A DNA stretch of 64,000 bases from Sinomicrobium soli (GCF_003285545.1 NZ_QLNV01000022.1:1-64000), one strand, 5' to 3'. Shown: positions 43,379 to 53,298, counted from the stretch's first letter. The notes: a model not told the origin generated them from the letters alone. Made by a program: numbers and translations.

Positions 43379-46300
43379 ATGATTGATAAGATCATAGGCT
43401 TTTCCGTCAGGAACAAGTTTATTGTGCTCCTTATGGTCACAGGCCTTATCGGCGGAGGATGGTATGCGGTTAAAACCATCAATATCGATTCGACGCCCGA
43501 CATTACCAACAACCAGATACAGATCATTACCGTGGCCCCTAACCTGGGCACTGAAGATATCGAACAGTTTGTGACCTATACGGTAGAACTGGCCGTGTCT
43601 AACCTCCCGGGCGTGGAGGAGATACGTTCGGTATCCCGTTTCGGGCTCTCGGTGGTCACCGTGGTGTTCGGCGATGGTATGGGTACCTACCTCCCGCGTC
43701 AGCTGGTGAGTGAAAAACTGGCTGAAGTCAGGGAAAATATCCCGGATGGTTTCGGTGCCCCGGAAATGGGGCCTGTTACTACGGGCCTGGGTGAAATATA
43801 CCAGTATACCCTCAAGGTAGACGAAGCATTTGAAAACCGGTATTCTGTTACCGAACTCCGGAGCATACAGGACTGGATCGTGAAGCGGCAGATGGCCCTG
43901 CTGCCCGGAGTGGTGGAAGTCAATTCTTTCGGAGGAAGGATAAAACAGTATGAAGTGAGCTTAAGCCCGTCACGGCTTAAAAGCGCAGGGGTTTCCATTC
44001 ATGAGGTTTATGATGCCCTGCAGCGGAACAACGGAAATACCGGGGGGGCGTATATAGAAAAAAACCACATGGCCAATTTTATACGGGGAGAAGGATTGAT
44101 CACCTCGCTTGACGATATCCGGAATACCGTGATAAAAACAGTCGGCGGACAGCCGGTGCTGATCGGCTCGGTAGCCGGGGCGGTGCGCTTCGGTAACCAG
44201 GTACGCTACGGTGCGGTGACGCACGACGGCAAGGGAGAGGCCGTTGGCGGTATGGTACTTCTGTTGAAGGGGGAGAACTCAAATAAAGTAGTAGGCGCAG
44301 TAAAGGAACGGATGAGGGACATCGAAAAGTCACTCCCCGAAGGCATCAGTATTGCTCCGTTTATAGACCGGAGCGACCTGATACAGCGCACTACCGGTAC
44401 GGTGACCAAAAACCTGGTGGAGGGAGCACTGATCGTTATTTTTGTGCTGGTGCTCCTGCTGGGAAGCCTGCGCGGGGGCCTGCTGGTGGCATCTGTGATC
44501 CCGCTTTCCCTTTTTGTGGCTCTTATCCTGATGAAAATCTCCGGCGTATGGGCAAACCTCATGTCACTGGGGGCCATCGATTTCGGGATTATTGTGGACG
44601 GGGCGGTGATTATCGTTGAAGGGACGGTCCATTTTGTGGATCAAAGGCTCAGGGGGCGCAACGGAAGCCTGAGCCGGAAGGATATGGATGATATTGCGGT
44701 CGGGTCCGGAAGCCGGATGATGAATTCCGCATTCTTCGGACAGCTGATCATCCTGATCGTTTTTACACCTATACTGTTCCTCACCGGTGTGGAAGGGAAA
44801 ATGTTCCGGCCCATGGCATATACCTTCGGTTTTGCGATGATAGGGGCTATCGTACTGTGTCTTACCTATGTGCCGGCCATGTCGGCCCTGTTCCTCCGGC
44901 CAGGCAAGGAAAATACCCTTGTAGCCCGCTTTGAAAAAGGGATTAAGAACTTCGGGGATAAAGTGATCCTTGCCTGCCAGCGGGGGTACCTCCCGGTATT
45001 GTCAGCTTCACTCAGGGCCCGGTATGCGGTGGCGGGGATCTCCGTATTGCTCTTGGGGGGGTCCCTGCTGGTATTCAGCAGCATGGGGGGAGAGTTCCTC
45101 CCGAAACTCGACGAAGGGGATATGGCTATGCAGGTGTTGCTGCGACCGGGAAGTTCATTGTCCGAAAGCATTTCGACCACCACCAGGGTGGAAAAGATCG
45201 TGACCGCTTTTCCGGAGGTCAGGACCATGGTCTCGCGTATCGGGGTGGCCGATATCCCGACCGATCCCATGCCCATGGATATCGCCGACTGTATCGTGGT
45301 CCTGGAAAAAGACCGCTCACTGTGGACCTCCGCAGGGAACAAGGAAGAACTTATCGAAAGGATCAAGGATTCCATAGCGGTGATACCGGGCATTAATACG
45401 GTGTTTACCCAGCCCGTGGAACTGCGGTTTAACGAACTTCTTACCGGGGTACGCGAAGACATAGCGGTAAAACTGTATGGTGACGACCTGGAGGTGCTCT
45501 CCGAAAAGGCGCAGCAGATGGCGCAGATCATACGGGGCATAGACGGGGTTGGCGATGTAAATCCCGAAGCTACCGCCGGACTGCCGCAGATGACGGTGAC
45601 GTATGACCGCCGGAAAATGGCGAAATACGGGCTTACGGTGGATAAACTTAATACCTATGTGAGTACGGCTTTTGCAGGCCGGACGGCCGGGGTGGTCTTT
45701 GAAGGGGAAAGACGGTTTGACCTGGTGCTCCGTTTCGGTGAAAAATTCAGGAAGGGGATAGAAAACCTGCACGACCTGTTCGTAGACCTGCCGGACGGCA
45801 GGCAGGTCCCGCTGGGGGAGGTGGCGGAGATCGGGTATAAACCGGGGCCCATGCAGATCAGCCGCGACAATACCTCGAGGAGGGTATCGGTAGGGGTGAA
45901 CGTCCGGGGCAGGGATGTACAGGGCCTGGTGGAGGAAATTCAGGAAAAACTGGAAGCCGGGCTCGATCTTCCGCCGGGGTATTACCTGAAATACGGCGGG
46001 GCCTTCGAAAACCTGCAACGGGCCAGAGACAGGCTTGCGGTAGTGGTGCCTATAGCCCTTGCCCTGATCTTTATACTGCTGTACTTCGCCCTGAAGTCCG
46101 TCACACAAACGGTAATGATCTTTATGGCCGTACCCCTGGCAGCCATAGGAGGGATATTGTCATTGTGGATACGGGGAATGCCGTTCAGTATCTCTGCGGG
46201 TGTTGGCTTTATCGTGCTCTTCGGGGTGGCCGTGCTCAACGGACTGGTACTTATAAGCCGTTTCAACAGCCTGAAAGAGGAAGGTATTGCCGATGTAAGG

Positions 46301-47776
46301 GAGCGGATATTTACGGGAACCAAAGAACGGCTGCGGCCCATTATACTGACTGCGCTGACCGATGTGCTCGGGTTTTTCCCGATGGCAATGTCTGCTTCGG
46401 CGGGGGCCGAAGTACAGCGTCCGCTGGCTACCGTGGTCATCGGGGGGCTGGTGACGGCAACCCTGCTCACGCTTATCCTGGTTCCGGTACTGTATTATTT
46501 TATGGAAACACGAAAAAACAACAATAACGATATGGGAACTCACCGCAATACGATCATTGCCGGTATGGGGCTGCTGTTTTTGCTGTTACTGCCGGAAGGG
46601 GTGCGTGCACAGCAATCTCCGGTAATCATTGATGCAGACCAGGCTGTAGAGATGGCACTGGAAAATTATCCCGGGATGAAAAAGGCCAGGCTGGCCGTTG
46701 AAGAGCAGAAGGCGCTCCGGGCCACGGCCTTTGATCCCGGACTGACCTCGGTGAGCACCGGGGGAGAGGAGTTCGGCGGTGATGACAGGGTACGCAATAC
46801 CCTGACCCTCGGGCAGAGTGATATCGATATCTTCGGGAGTATCGCCAGGTCGTCCCTGAACAGGGCGCGGATTGCCGAAGAGGAGGAACGCTTGCGCACA
46901 GCCAGGCTCGACCTGGCCGCCGAAGTGTGCAGGGCATATTGCGAGGCGGTCAATGCCGGGGAAAGACAGCGGCTGGCCGTTCAGATGGACAGTATTTATT
47001 CCGGGTTTCTCGAAGCAGCGAAACTCAGGTATGAAACCGAAGCGACCAGCAGGCTGGAACTCCTTGCCGCTGAAGGGCAGTACGGGGCCATAGCTGCACG
47101 GAAAATCGAGGCGGAGAACAATTACAGGAAGAGCCTGAACGAACTTAACAGGTGGTTGCTCCTGGAGATTCCTTTCGAAGTGGAAGCTACACATGCCATA
47201 TTGCCGGGGGAAGAGTTTGTGGCGAAGGAGGACGATGACGGAACAACCGTACACCCGGTACTGCAACTGGCCCGGAAACAGACCGGGACCCGGCAGGCTT
47301 TGCTGAGAACAGAAAAGGCCGGCTTTCTCCCTAAACTTAACGCCTCGTACGGCTGGCAGGAAACAGGTGGGAATAATGGTTTTTATTCCTGGAATGTTGG
47401 GCTTTCGGTGCCCCTGTTCTTCTGGAGTAAAGGGGCCCGGGTAAAAGCAGCGAAAGTACAGGTGGAAATGGCCCGGGCACAAACGGCAGAGCAGGAAACC
47501 GGGCTCCGTACACGCACAGCCATCCTGAAAAACGACTATGAGCGGTTGCGGGCCACCGTGGTGCTCTACCGCGACAAACTGCTTCCGCTGGCCTTGGAGC
47601 AGATAGCTGCGGCCAACCTCAGTTACCGCGAAGGCGAGATCGATTATGTGTCGTTTATCCAGAACCTTAATAATGCGAGGGAAGTGCAGCATGCTTATCT
47701 CGAAAAGTTGCTGGAATACCATATCACGGTAATCCGCCTGAAGTATCTTCTGGACCCCGGCAGTATGGTACCGTAA
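43379..47776 (+). CDS. CusA/CzcA heavy-metal RND pump fused to a TolC-like outer membrane channel
   Basis: This 1465-residue protein joins two usually separate parts. Residues 1 to about 1045 are an RND heavy-metal pump with twelve membrane helices; the proton-relay helix reads GAIDFGIIVDGAVIIVE near 398-414, and there is a large periplasmic pore domain. From about 1075 to the end is a CusC/TolC-type outer-membrane efflux domain (IDADQAVEMALENYPGMKKA, ARLRYETEATSRLEL-like helices). At the junction, after Met1052, lies a hydrophobic stretch (NTIIAGMGLLFLLLLPEGVR) that looks like the signal peptide of a formerly separate channel gene. Such fusions are known in Bacteroidota. With the following CusB it forms a tripartite copper, silver or cobalt/zinc/cadmium exporter. 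Confidence 0.93.
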   Translation: MIDKIIGFSVRNKFIVLLMVTGLIGGGWYAVKTINIDSTPDITNNQIQIITVAPNLGTEDIEQFVTYTVELAVSNLPGVEEIRSVSRFGLSVVTVVFGDGMGTYLPRQLVSEKLAEVRENIPDGFGAPEMGPVTTGLGEIYQYTLKVDEAFENRYSVTELRSIQDWIVKRQMALLPGVVEVNSFGGRIKQYEVSLSPSRLKSAGVSIHEVYDALQRNNGNTGGAYIEKNHMANFIRGEGLITSLDDIRNTVIKTVGGQPVLIGSVAGAVRFGNQVRYGAVTHDGKGEAVGGMVLLLKGENSNKVVGAVKERMRDIEKSLPEGISIAPFIDRSDLIQRTTGTVTKNLVEGALIVIFVLVLLLGSLRGGLLVASVIPLSLFVALILMKISGVWANLMSLGAIDFGIIVDGAVIIVEGTVHFVDQRLRGRNGSLSRKDMDDIAVGSGSRMMNSAFFGQLIILIVFTPILFLTGVEGKMFRPMAYTFGFAMIGAIVLCLTYVPAMSALFLRPGKENTLVARFEKGIKNFGDKVILACQRGYLPVLSASLRARYAVAGISVLLLGGSLLVFSSMGGEFLPKLDEGDMAMQVLLRPGSSLSESISTTTRVEKIVTAFPEVRTMVSRIGVADIPTDPMPMDIADCIVVLEKDRSLWTSAGNKEELIERIKDSIAVIPGINTVFTQPVELRFNELLTGVREDIAVKLYGDDLEVLSEKAQQMAQIIRGIDGVGDVNPEATAGLPQMTVTYDRRKMAKYGLTVDKLNTYVSTAFAGRTAGVVFEGERRFDLVLRFGEKFRKGIENLHDLFVDLPDGRQVPLGEVAEIGYKPGPMQISRDNTSRRVSVGVNVRGRDVQGLVEEIQEKLEAGLDLPPGYYLKYGGAFENLQRARDRLAVVVPIALALIFILLYFALKSVTQTVMIFMAVPLAAIGGILSLWIRGMPFSISAGVGFIVLFGVAVLNGLVLISRFNSLKEEGIADVRERIFTGTKERLRPIILTALTDVLGFFPMAMSASAGAEVQRPLATVVIGGLVTATLLTLILVPVLYYFMETRKNNNNDMGTHRNTIIAGMGLLFLLLLPEGVRAQQSPVIIDADQAVEMALENYPGMKKARLAVEEQKALRATAFDPGLTSVSTGGEEFGGDDRVRNTLTLGQSDIDIFGSIARSSLNRARIAEEEERLRTARLDLAAEVCRAYCEAVNAGERQRLAVQMDSIYSGFLEAAKLRYETEATSRLELLAAEGQYGAIAARKIEAENNYRKSLNELNRWLLLEIPFEVEATHAILPGEEFVAKEDDDGTTVHPVLQLARKQTGTRQALLRTEKAGFLPKLNASYGWQETGGNNGFYSWNVGLSVPLFFWSKGARVKAAKVQVEMARAQTAEQETGLRTRTAILKNDYERLRATVVLYRDKLLPLALEQIAAANLSYREGEIDYVSFIQNLNNAREVQHAYLEKLLEYHITVIRLKYLLDPGSMVP

Positions 47777-47791
47777 AACGATACCCCCGTA

Positions 47792-47813
47792 GAGACGCAA
47801 AATTTTGCGTCTC
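47792..47813. repeat. Perfect 22-bp palindrome
   Basis: Arms GAGACGCAAAA and TTTTGCGTCTC meet without a spacer, 16 bases after the pump stop. The same palindrome type is scattered in many bacterial genomes from memory. It could be a mobile repeat or an RNA hairpin between the pump and adaptor genes. A CCATACAGC tandem (two units) follows, before the adaptor start. Confidence 0.6.
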
Positions 47814-47870
47814 CACATACCATAAAAACCATACAGCCCATACAGCACACACCATATAAAATAAAAAAAC

Positions 47871-49133
47871 ATGAAAACAATACAGATCATTATATACATC
47901 ATCACGGCCCTGTCCCTGGCCGCCTGTGGCGGCCGTGACGAAAACAGGTATCCGGAAGGAGAAAAAGGACAGGTCGAATCCGGGAGGCGGGACCAGGGCC
48001 ATGCCGATACAGACAAAAACAGGGTGTCTCTTACAAAACGGCAACGGGAAGCCGTGGGCCTGAAGGTGGGAGATTTTACGGAAATTAACCTGGATGGGAT
48101 TATCCGGGTTACCGGTGAACTTGAGCTTTACCCGGAGGACGAGGCTTCGGTAGGATCTTTCATGGAAGGAAATATAAGCCGGGTGCTGGTAAAACCCGGG
48201 GAAAAGGTCAGGAAAGGACAGGTCATGGCCTACATCGAGGACCCGGCATTTATAGACTTGCAGTCCGGTTTGCGGGAATTGCAGAGCGAATATGATTACC
48301 TGAAACAGGAATACGGAAGGCAGAAGAAACTCTATGAGAACAAGGTGGCCTCAGGGAAGAACTTTCAGCGCATTACGGCCGACTATACCTCGGTGGCATC
48401 TAGGTTGCAGAGCGCAAGGGCCAAAATGCGGCTGCTGAAAACAGATCCGGATGCCGTTATCGGCGGAAAGACTTATCAGGCCCTGCCTGTCGTCTCCCCG
48501 GTCAACGGGTATGTCAGTGACATAGGGGTAACCCTGGGGCAGCGCATTGCCGCGGGAAACCCGCTTTTTCATGTTATAAACAAGGAGAATATCCACGCCG
48601 ATCTATTGGTATATGAAAAGGATCTCGGCAAAATAAAGGAAGGACAACAGGTAACCATGTTTATAGCCAACGACAACAAAAACCCGGTGAAGGGGGAGGT
48701 TACCGATATCGGGAAGAATTATGAAAGCGATATCCGTGCGGTACGTATGCATGTAAGCCTGGAAGGAGATAAAGAGGATTATGTGCCCGGGATGTATGTA
48801 GAAGGGAATGTTGCCGTAGAAAACCTTACTGCGAGAGGATTACCGGAATCGGCCATAGTGCGGGACGAAGGGCGATCGTATATTTTTCTGAAAACGGAGC
48901 GGGAAGACCGTGAAACGGCTCATAAGGACAATCATGAAAAGCATCACGCTGCCGACAGGGAAGAGGACCGGTGGGCGTTTGTGAGGACCGAAGTAATTAC
49001 CGGAAAATCGTCGGATGGCTGGGTAGAGGTAAAGATTTCCGGACCGGTTCCGGAATACCGGGAAGTGGTCACGGCCGGGGCCTATTACCTGCTTGCCGAA
49101 ATGAAGAAAGGCGAAACAGAACATTCCCATTAG
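47871..49133 (+). CDS. CusB-like periplasmic adaptor (membrane fusion) lipoprotein
   Basis: This 420-residue adaptor has a lipoprotein signal ending LSLAAC (Cys19). It has the barrel-sandwich and coiled-coil pattern of membrane fusion proteins: EGNISRVLVKPGEKVRKGQV, a helical hairpin about 125-180, then PVVSPVNGYVSDIGVTLGQR and later beta-barrel parts. An insertion rich in His, Asp and Glu (around residues 345-365, HKDNHEKHHAADREEDR) could bind metal. It links the pump to the outer-membrane channel. Its last 4 bases overlap the convergent phosphatase gene. Confidence 0.92.
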   Translation: MKTIQIIIYIITALSLAACGGRDENRYPEGEKGQVESGRRDQGHADTDKNRVSLTKRQREAVGLKVGDFTEINLDGIIRVTGELELYPEDEASVGSFMEGNISRVLVKPGEKVRKGQVMAYIEDPAFIDLQSGLRELQSEYDYLKQEYGRQKKLYENKVASGKNFQRITADYTSVASRLQSARAKMRLLKTDPDAVIGGKTYQALPVVSPVNGYVSDIGVTLGQRIAAGNPLFHVINKENIHADLLVYEKDLGKIKEGQQVTMFIANDNKNPVKGEVTDIGKNYESDIRAVRMHVSLEGDKEDYVPGMYVEGNVAVENLTARGLPESAIVRDEGRSYIFLKTEREDRETAHKDNHEKHHAADREEDRWAFVRTEVITGKSSDGWVEVKISGPVPEYREVVTAGAYYLLAEMKKGETEHSH

Positions 49134-50203
49134 GGGGAAGCCGCGGCCGATGAAGAAAGGTCCGTTTTCCTGACCAGGTACAGGTATACCGGAAAATGAT
49201 CGCTGTACCCCCCGGAATACGCCCCGAAGGCATAGCTCCTGAGCGGGTATCCCCGGTATTTTCCCGAAGGGGTGATCAGGAAGGGTTTGTTGTAGATACC
49301 TGCTTTCCAGTAGCGGTAGGAAGTGGTCGAAGTGTCCAGCAGTGAAGCAGTAAAAAATATCTGGTCAAACAGATGCCATTGGTCCCCGTGACCCAGTGTC
49401 CCCATGCCTTTTCCGGCCAGTTCTTCCATGGGATTATAGAGGCTGCCCGCAGTGGCGGCCTCTTTTTTGCCCCGGGTTTTCAGTACTTTTTTCAGGCTGG
49501 GGTCGGAAGGATCGTCATTGAGGTCGCCCATGCTGATGATCCTGGCTTCGGGGAGTAGAGACCGTACCGAATCCATAATGTGCAGGTTCAGCCTGGCAGC
49601 TTCCATACGGTGCGGACGACTGCGTTTTTCCCCGCCGTAACGCGAAGGCCAGTGGTTTACGATAAAATACAGCAGGTCTTCTTCCAGGATACCGCTTACC
49701 AGTAACTGGTCGCGGGTATAATTCCTGTTCCCTTCTTCATCGTAAAGCTTCAGGGGAATACCGGAGGCGTGTATGGGGGTGAATACCTTTTTCTTGTACA
49801 GGAGGGCAACGTCTATCCCCCTGCGGTCCGGGCTGTCGAAATGTATGATGCCGTAGTCGTAAGGCCGCAGCAAGGGGTGGGAAACCAGGTGCCGCAGCAC
49901 TTCCGCATTTTCCACTTCCGCCAGTCCCACGATATCCGGAGCGGTAGCGGTGACCTCCTTCCCGATCCCGGAAATGACCCTGGCCAGCTTTGATATTTTA
50001 TCGGAATAGCGTTCCGAAGTCCACCGGTACGATCCGTTCGGGGTCCGGTCTTCATCCCATACCGAACTCCGGATGGTGTCGAACAGGTTTTCGGTATTGT
50101 AAAATGCTATGGTGCGGATATGATAGTATTCCTGCCCGGGTAAAAGGAAGGTGTGGAAGAGACAGCTAATGATGAGGATGACCGGGTAAACAGGTGCTTT
50201 CAT
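49130..50203 (-). CDS. Exported endonuclease/exonuclease/phosphatase-family protein
   Basis: This 357-residue protein has a signal peptide (PVYPVILIISCLFHTFLLPG) and the EEP fold: AFYNTENLFDT at the N-terminus, DIVGLAEVEN (metal-binding Glu), HFDSPDRRGIDVALLYKK, NHWPSRYGGE and SMGDLNDDPSD, and a C-terminal YSDHFPVYL (catalytic Asp-His). It could hydrolyse nucleic acid or phosphodiesters in the periplasm or outside. It is divergent from the TonB receptor at 50332, a pairing that suggests a shared nutrient, perhaps nucleic acid or organic phosphate; this is inference. Confidence 0.88.
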   Translation of the reverse strand: MKAPVYPVILIISCLFHTFLLPGQEYYHIRTIAFYNTENLFDTIRSSVWDEDRTPNGSYRWTSERYSDKISKLARVISGIGKEVTATAPDIVGLAEVENAEVLRHLVSHPLLRPYDYGIIHFDSPDRRGIDVALLYKKKVFTPIHASGIPLKLYDEEGNRNYTRDQLLVSGILEEDLLYFIVNHWPSRYGGEKRSRPHRMEAARLNLHIMDSVRSLLPEARIISMGDLNDDPSDPSLKKVLKTRGKKEAATAGSLYNPMEELAGKGMGTLGHGDQWHLFDQIFFTASLLDTSTTSYRYWKAGIYNKPFLITPSGKYRGYPLRSYAFGAYSGGYSDHFPVYLYLVRKTDLSSSAAASP

Positions 50204-50294
50204 GGTGGCTTTTTAAACGGTTTGGAATGTCTTGTTTTTTATCTGCCTATCAATATACATAAAAAATAGCTTAATATTAAATAAAGTTTTTTCT

Positions 50295-50302
50295 TATATT
50301 TG
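50295..50302 (+). promoter_or_regulatory. -10 element TATATTTG of the TonB receptor gene
   Basis: TATATTTG lies 29 bases upstream of the ATG at 50332, in the divergent space between the phosphatase and receptor genes. Confidence 0.5.
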
Positions 50303-50331
50303 AGTAAGAAATTAGCTTCTTTTCTTAAATC

Positions 50332-53106
50332 ATGGAAATAAAACTGTCCGAAATGAAACAGATATTCCTCCTGCTGTGCTGCGTCACCTGGTATTCCGCA
50401 TGTGGCCAGTCTCCCGTCCGTATCAGGGGCAAGGTTGCGGATTCCCGGTCACACCTGCCTGTTGCGGGAGCATATATCCGTACCGGGAACGGGGGAGCGG
50501 TCGGAGTGCTGAGCGGGGAAGACGGCTCTTTTATACTGTTGGTCCCGAGGCGGGAAGAGATCGTATTGTACATAGGGGCCGACGGTTACCTGGAAGCCGC
50601 ATACCCTGTAGAACCACCCGGGGAAGAAGAACCCGGCCCCGACCTGGGAATAGTATTCCTGAGGTCTGACATAGCGGAGGAAATGGCTGAAGGCGCCGGG
50701 ATGATCACGGCTTCCGAACTGGAAGACGACGAAAGCGGGGCGGAGGTGGCCCCGGGGATATTGCAGGCGTCCGGGGATATCTACCTGCAGCGTGCAGCCT
50801 TTGATCTCGGGCAGGCTTTTTTTAAGGTGAGGGGATACGATGCCGCCGAAGGAGTGGTCATGCTCAACGGTATTCCCGTAAACAAGCTGTTCAACGGGCG
50901 CCCGCAATGGAACAACTGGGGCGGGCTGAACGATGTGCTGCGAAACCGGGAATTCTCTTTTGGCTTGTCGCCTTCATCCCGTCATTTCGGCGGGATACTG
51001 GGCAGTACCGATATCCGTATCCGGCCTTCTGCCCTCCGCCCGGGATTCCGCTTATCCGCCTCGGCTTCCGACAGGTTCTATAACAACCGGCTGATGGCTA
51101 CCTATAATTCGGGAGTGCGGGGCAGCGGCCTGGCATTTTCCCTGTCGGCCTCCCGCCGGTGGGCCGTAGAGGCTTATACAGACGGTACCCTGTACGATGC
51201 CTGGTCGCTTTTCGGAGCGGTGGAATACCGCTGGAACCCCCGGAACAGCATTCAGTTTACGGGGATGTGGACCCCCAACCGCAGGGGCGGCTCTGCAGCA
51301 CTGACCGAAGAGGTCCGTGAGCTTGCAGGTGCCCGGTATAACCCGTATTGGGGCACACAGGACGGCAAAATCCGGAATTCCAGGGAACGGCGTATTTCCG
51401 AACCGCTGGTCCTGTTGTCTTATGACCATGAAGGGGAACGGCTCGAACTTCATGCGGGGGCCATGTGGCAGTCGGGCAGTTATGCCCGTGACCGCCTGGG
51501 GTATTTCAATGCGCCTAATCCCGACCCGGTCTATTACCGCTATCTCCCCGGATTTTATATCAACAGCCCTTCCGGGGCCAACTTTGACAATGCACTTCTC
51601 GCCCGGGAAAGTTTCCTGAGATCGCCCCAGCTGGACTGGGCCTCGCTATACCGCATCAACCGCAATCCCGGACTGAACGGGCAGGCGGCCTATATGCTGT
51701 ATGCCGACCATACTGACGACCGTACCCTTGCCTTTAACCTGGCGGGCAGCTATCGCATTGCCCCCTGGCTCAGGATGGATGCGGGAGGCTCCGCCCGTAG
51801 CGTGAATTCACATAATTACGCGGAGATCAGGGATTTGCTCGGGGCCGGTTTTCACGTGGATAAAGACCCTTTTACGGAGACGCTTAACGATATGGAGGGC
51901 CCTTTGGAAAAACGGCAGGGAGAAAGGTTCAGTTATGATTATATCATCGATGCCTCACAATACCGGGGGTTCGTACAGTTTCAGGCCGAGGGGAGAAAAT
52001 GGGATGCCTTTTTGTCCGGGAGTGCGGAGCATACCTCCTACCGCAGAAACGGGTTGTACAGGAACGGGCGTTTCCCCGAAAATTCCGAAGGGAAGGGAGA
52101 AGCATTGCGCTTTTCAGGCTATGGGATCAAGGGCGGAACGGGCTACCGGTTTACCGACAGGCATATTCTGCGGTTGCAGGGAGGGTATATACTGAGGGCG
52201 CCGGTATTGCAGAACGTATTTGTAAACCCGAGGGAAAATAACCGTACTGTAGACCATATAGGCACGGAAACCGTATGGACGGCAGATGTTTCATACCTGC
52301 TGCGCCTGCCGGGGCTTAAAGCGAAACTGACCGGGTATTTTACGGAGATTGACCATGCTGCCGGAGTCAGTTTTTTCTATGTAGATGCCGGGGTAGGCAG
52401 TGATTTTGTACAGCAGGCGCTCACCGGTATCGGCAAACGATATACCGGGGGAGAGCTGGGCGTGTCTTATGAACTTTCCCCCGAGGTTAAGCTTACCGCT
52501 GTGGGAGCCCTCGGAAAATTCACATACTCCCGCAACCCCCGGACGGCCATAAACTTTGATACGGCCGGGAGGGAAGAAGACCTGATTAATCCCGACGGAT
52601 TTCTCGATCTCGGTATGGCAGACCTTAAGGGATACCGTTTGTCTACCGGTCCGCAACAGGCTGTTAGCATCGGTATCGAATACCGCGATCCGGACTACTG
52701 GTGGGCGGGGATGACGGCAAACTACCTGGCCGACAGTTTTGTCGATGTGTCCGCAATTACGCGGACACAGAGTTTTTTTCTCGACCCCGAAACCGGCAGC
52801 CCTTTCCCGGATGCCACCCCCGAACGGGTCGGGGCCATGCTCAGGCAGGAAAGACTGGAACCGGTATACCTGCTCAACCTTACCGGGGGAAAATCGTGGC
52901 TTATCAAGGGAAAGTACATCGGGGTATTTGTCAGCGTCAACAATGTGTTCGACCGGGTATACCCCACCGGGGGCTATGAGCAGAGCAGGAACGGAAACTT
53001 CGGGCAGATGGAAGCCGACCGTAAAAGCGGAAACCCGTCATTCGGAAATAAATACTGGTACGGGCACGGACGTACCTATTTTTTAAATCTGGTGCTGAGT
53101 TATTAG
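50332..53106 (+). CDS. TonB-dependent outer membrane receptor with carboxypeptidase-regulatory domain
   Basis: This receptor has 924 residues, or 917 if the ATG at 50353 is used. A signal region KQIFLLLCCVTWYSACGQ precedes a carboxypeptidase-regulatory-like domain (RIRGKVADSRSHLPVAGAYI). A plug domain follows (DLGQAFFKVRGYDAAEGVVM, LNGIPVNKLFNGRPQWNNWG), then a barrel ending with an aromatic residue (RTYFLNLVLSY). It is not of the SusC type. It is co-oriented with the DUF5689 lipoprotein gene and divergent from the exported phosphatase. The substrate is unknown; a nucleotide or phosphate source is a guess from context. Confidence 0.9.
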   Translation: MEIKLSEMKQIFLLLCCVTWYSACGQSPVRIRGKVADSRSHLPVAGAYIRTGNGGAVGVLSGEDGSFILLVPRREEIVLYIGADGYLEAAYPVEPPGEEEPGPDLGIVFLRSDIAEEMAEGAGMITASELEDDESGAEVAPGILQASGDIYLQRAAFDLGQAFFKVRGYDAAEGVVMLNGIPVNKLFNGRPQWNNWGGLNDVLRNREFSFGLSPSSRHFGGILGSTDIRIRPSALRPGFRLSASASDRFYNNRLMATYNSGVRGSGLAFSLSASRRWAVEAYTDGTLYDAWSLFGAVEYRWNPRNSIQFTGMWTPNRRGGSAALTEEVRELAGARYNPYWGTQDGKIRNSRERRISEPLVLLSYDHEGERLELHAGAMWQSGSYARDRLGYFNAPNPDPVYYRYLPGFYINSPSGANFDNALLARESFLRSPQLDWASLYRINRNPGLNGQAAYMLYADHTDDRTLAFNLAGSYRIAPWLRMDAGGSARSVNSHNYAEIRDLLGAGFHVDKDPFTETLNDMEGPLEKRQGERFSYDYIIDASQYRGFVQFQAEGRKWDAFLSGSAEHTSYRRNGLYRNGRFPENSEGKGEALRFSGYGIKGGTGYRFTDRHILRLQGGYILRAPVLQNVFVNPRENNRTVDHIGTETVWTADVSYLLRLPGLKAKLTGYFTEIDHAAGVSFFYVDAGVGSDFVQQALTGIGKRYTGGELGVSYELSPEVKLTAVGALGKFTYSRNPRTAINFDTAGREEDLINPDGFLDLGMADLKGYRLSTGPQQAVSIGIEYRDPDYWWAGMTANYLADSFVDVSAITRTQSFFLDPETGSPFPDATPERVGAMLRQERLEPVYLLNLTGGKSWLIKGKYIGVFVSVNNVFDRVYPTGGYEQSRNGNFGQMEADRKSGNPSFGNKYWYGHGRTYFLNLVLSY

Positions 53107-53164
53107 GGTTATTCAGTTACTCAGTTATTGGGTTATTGAGTTATTGAGTGCTGCCTGAATAACC
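53107..53164. terminator. Octamer-repeat hairpin after the TonB receptor gene
   Basis: GGTTATTCAG (53107-53116) and CTGAATAACC (53155-53164) form a perfect 10-bp inverted repeat. It encloses five in-phase octamers of type GTTATTnn (53108-53147) and a GTGCTGCC motif. It starts directly after the stop codon. A similar element lies at 60199-60280. Confidence 0.5.
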
Positions 53165-53184
53165 TATCGTTCGTTCCGCTGCGC

Positions 53185-53257
53185 TTCGATCAGAATGACA
53201 TTGATCTTGTTCATTCCGACGATAGGAGGAATCTCCGGCGCTTCCGTATTTCGTTGA
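53185..53257. repeat. Partial copy of the GTCATTCCGACGATAG repeat
   Basis: It contains GAATGACATT, TTCATTCCGACGATAGGAGG and the first part of the core, then breaks into the heptamer array. Confidence 0.6.
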
Positions 53258-53298
53258 CTAACAACTACAAACTAAATAACTAATAACTAATAACCAAT
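53257..53298 (+). repeat. Six phased heptamers running into the DUF5689 gene start
   Basis: Units ACTAACA, ACTACAA, ACTAAAT, AACTAAT, AACTAAT, AACCAAT are in phase, and the last one includes the A and T of the ATG at 53297. Confidence 0.7.

Noticed and set aside
45317-48016. Long minus-strand frames opposite the RND pump
   Set aside because: The pump and adaptor are unmistakable on the plus strand; the antisense frames have shadow composition.
53107-53164. CRISPR array
   Set aside because: The units are 7-8 bases with no spacers, and no cas genes are present.
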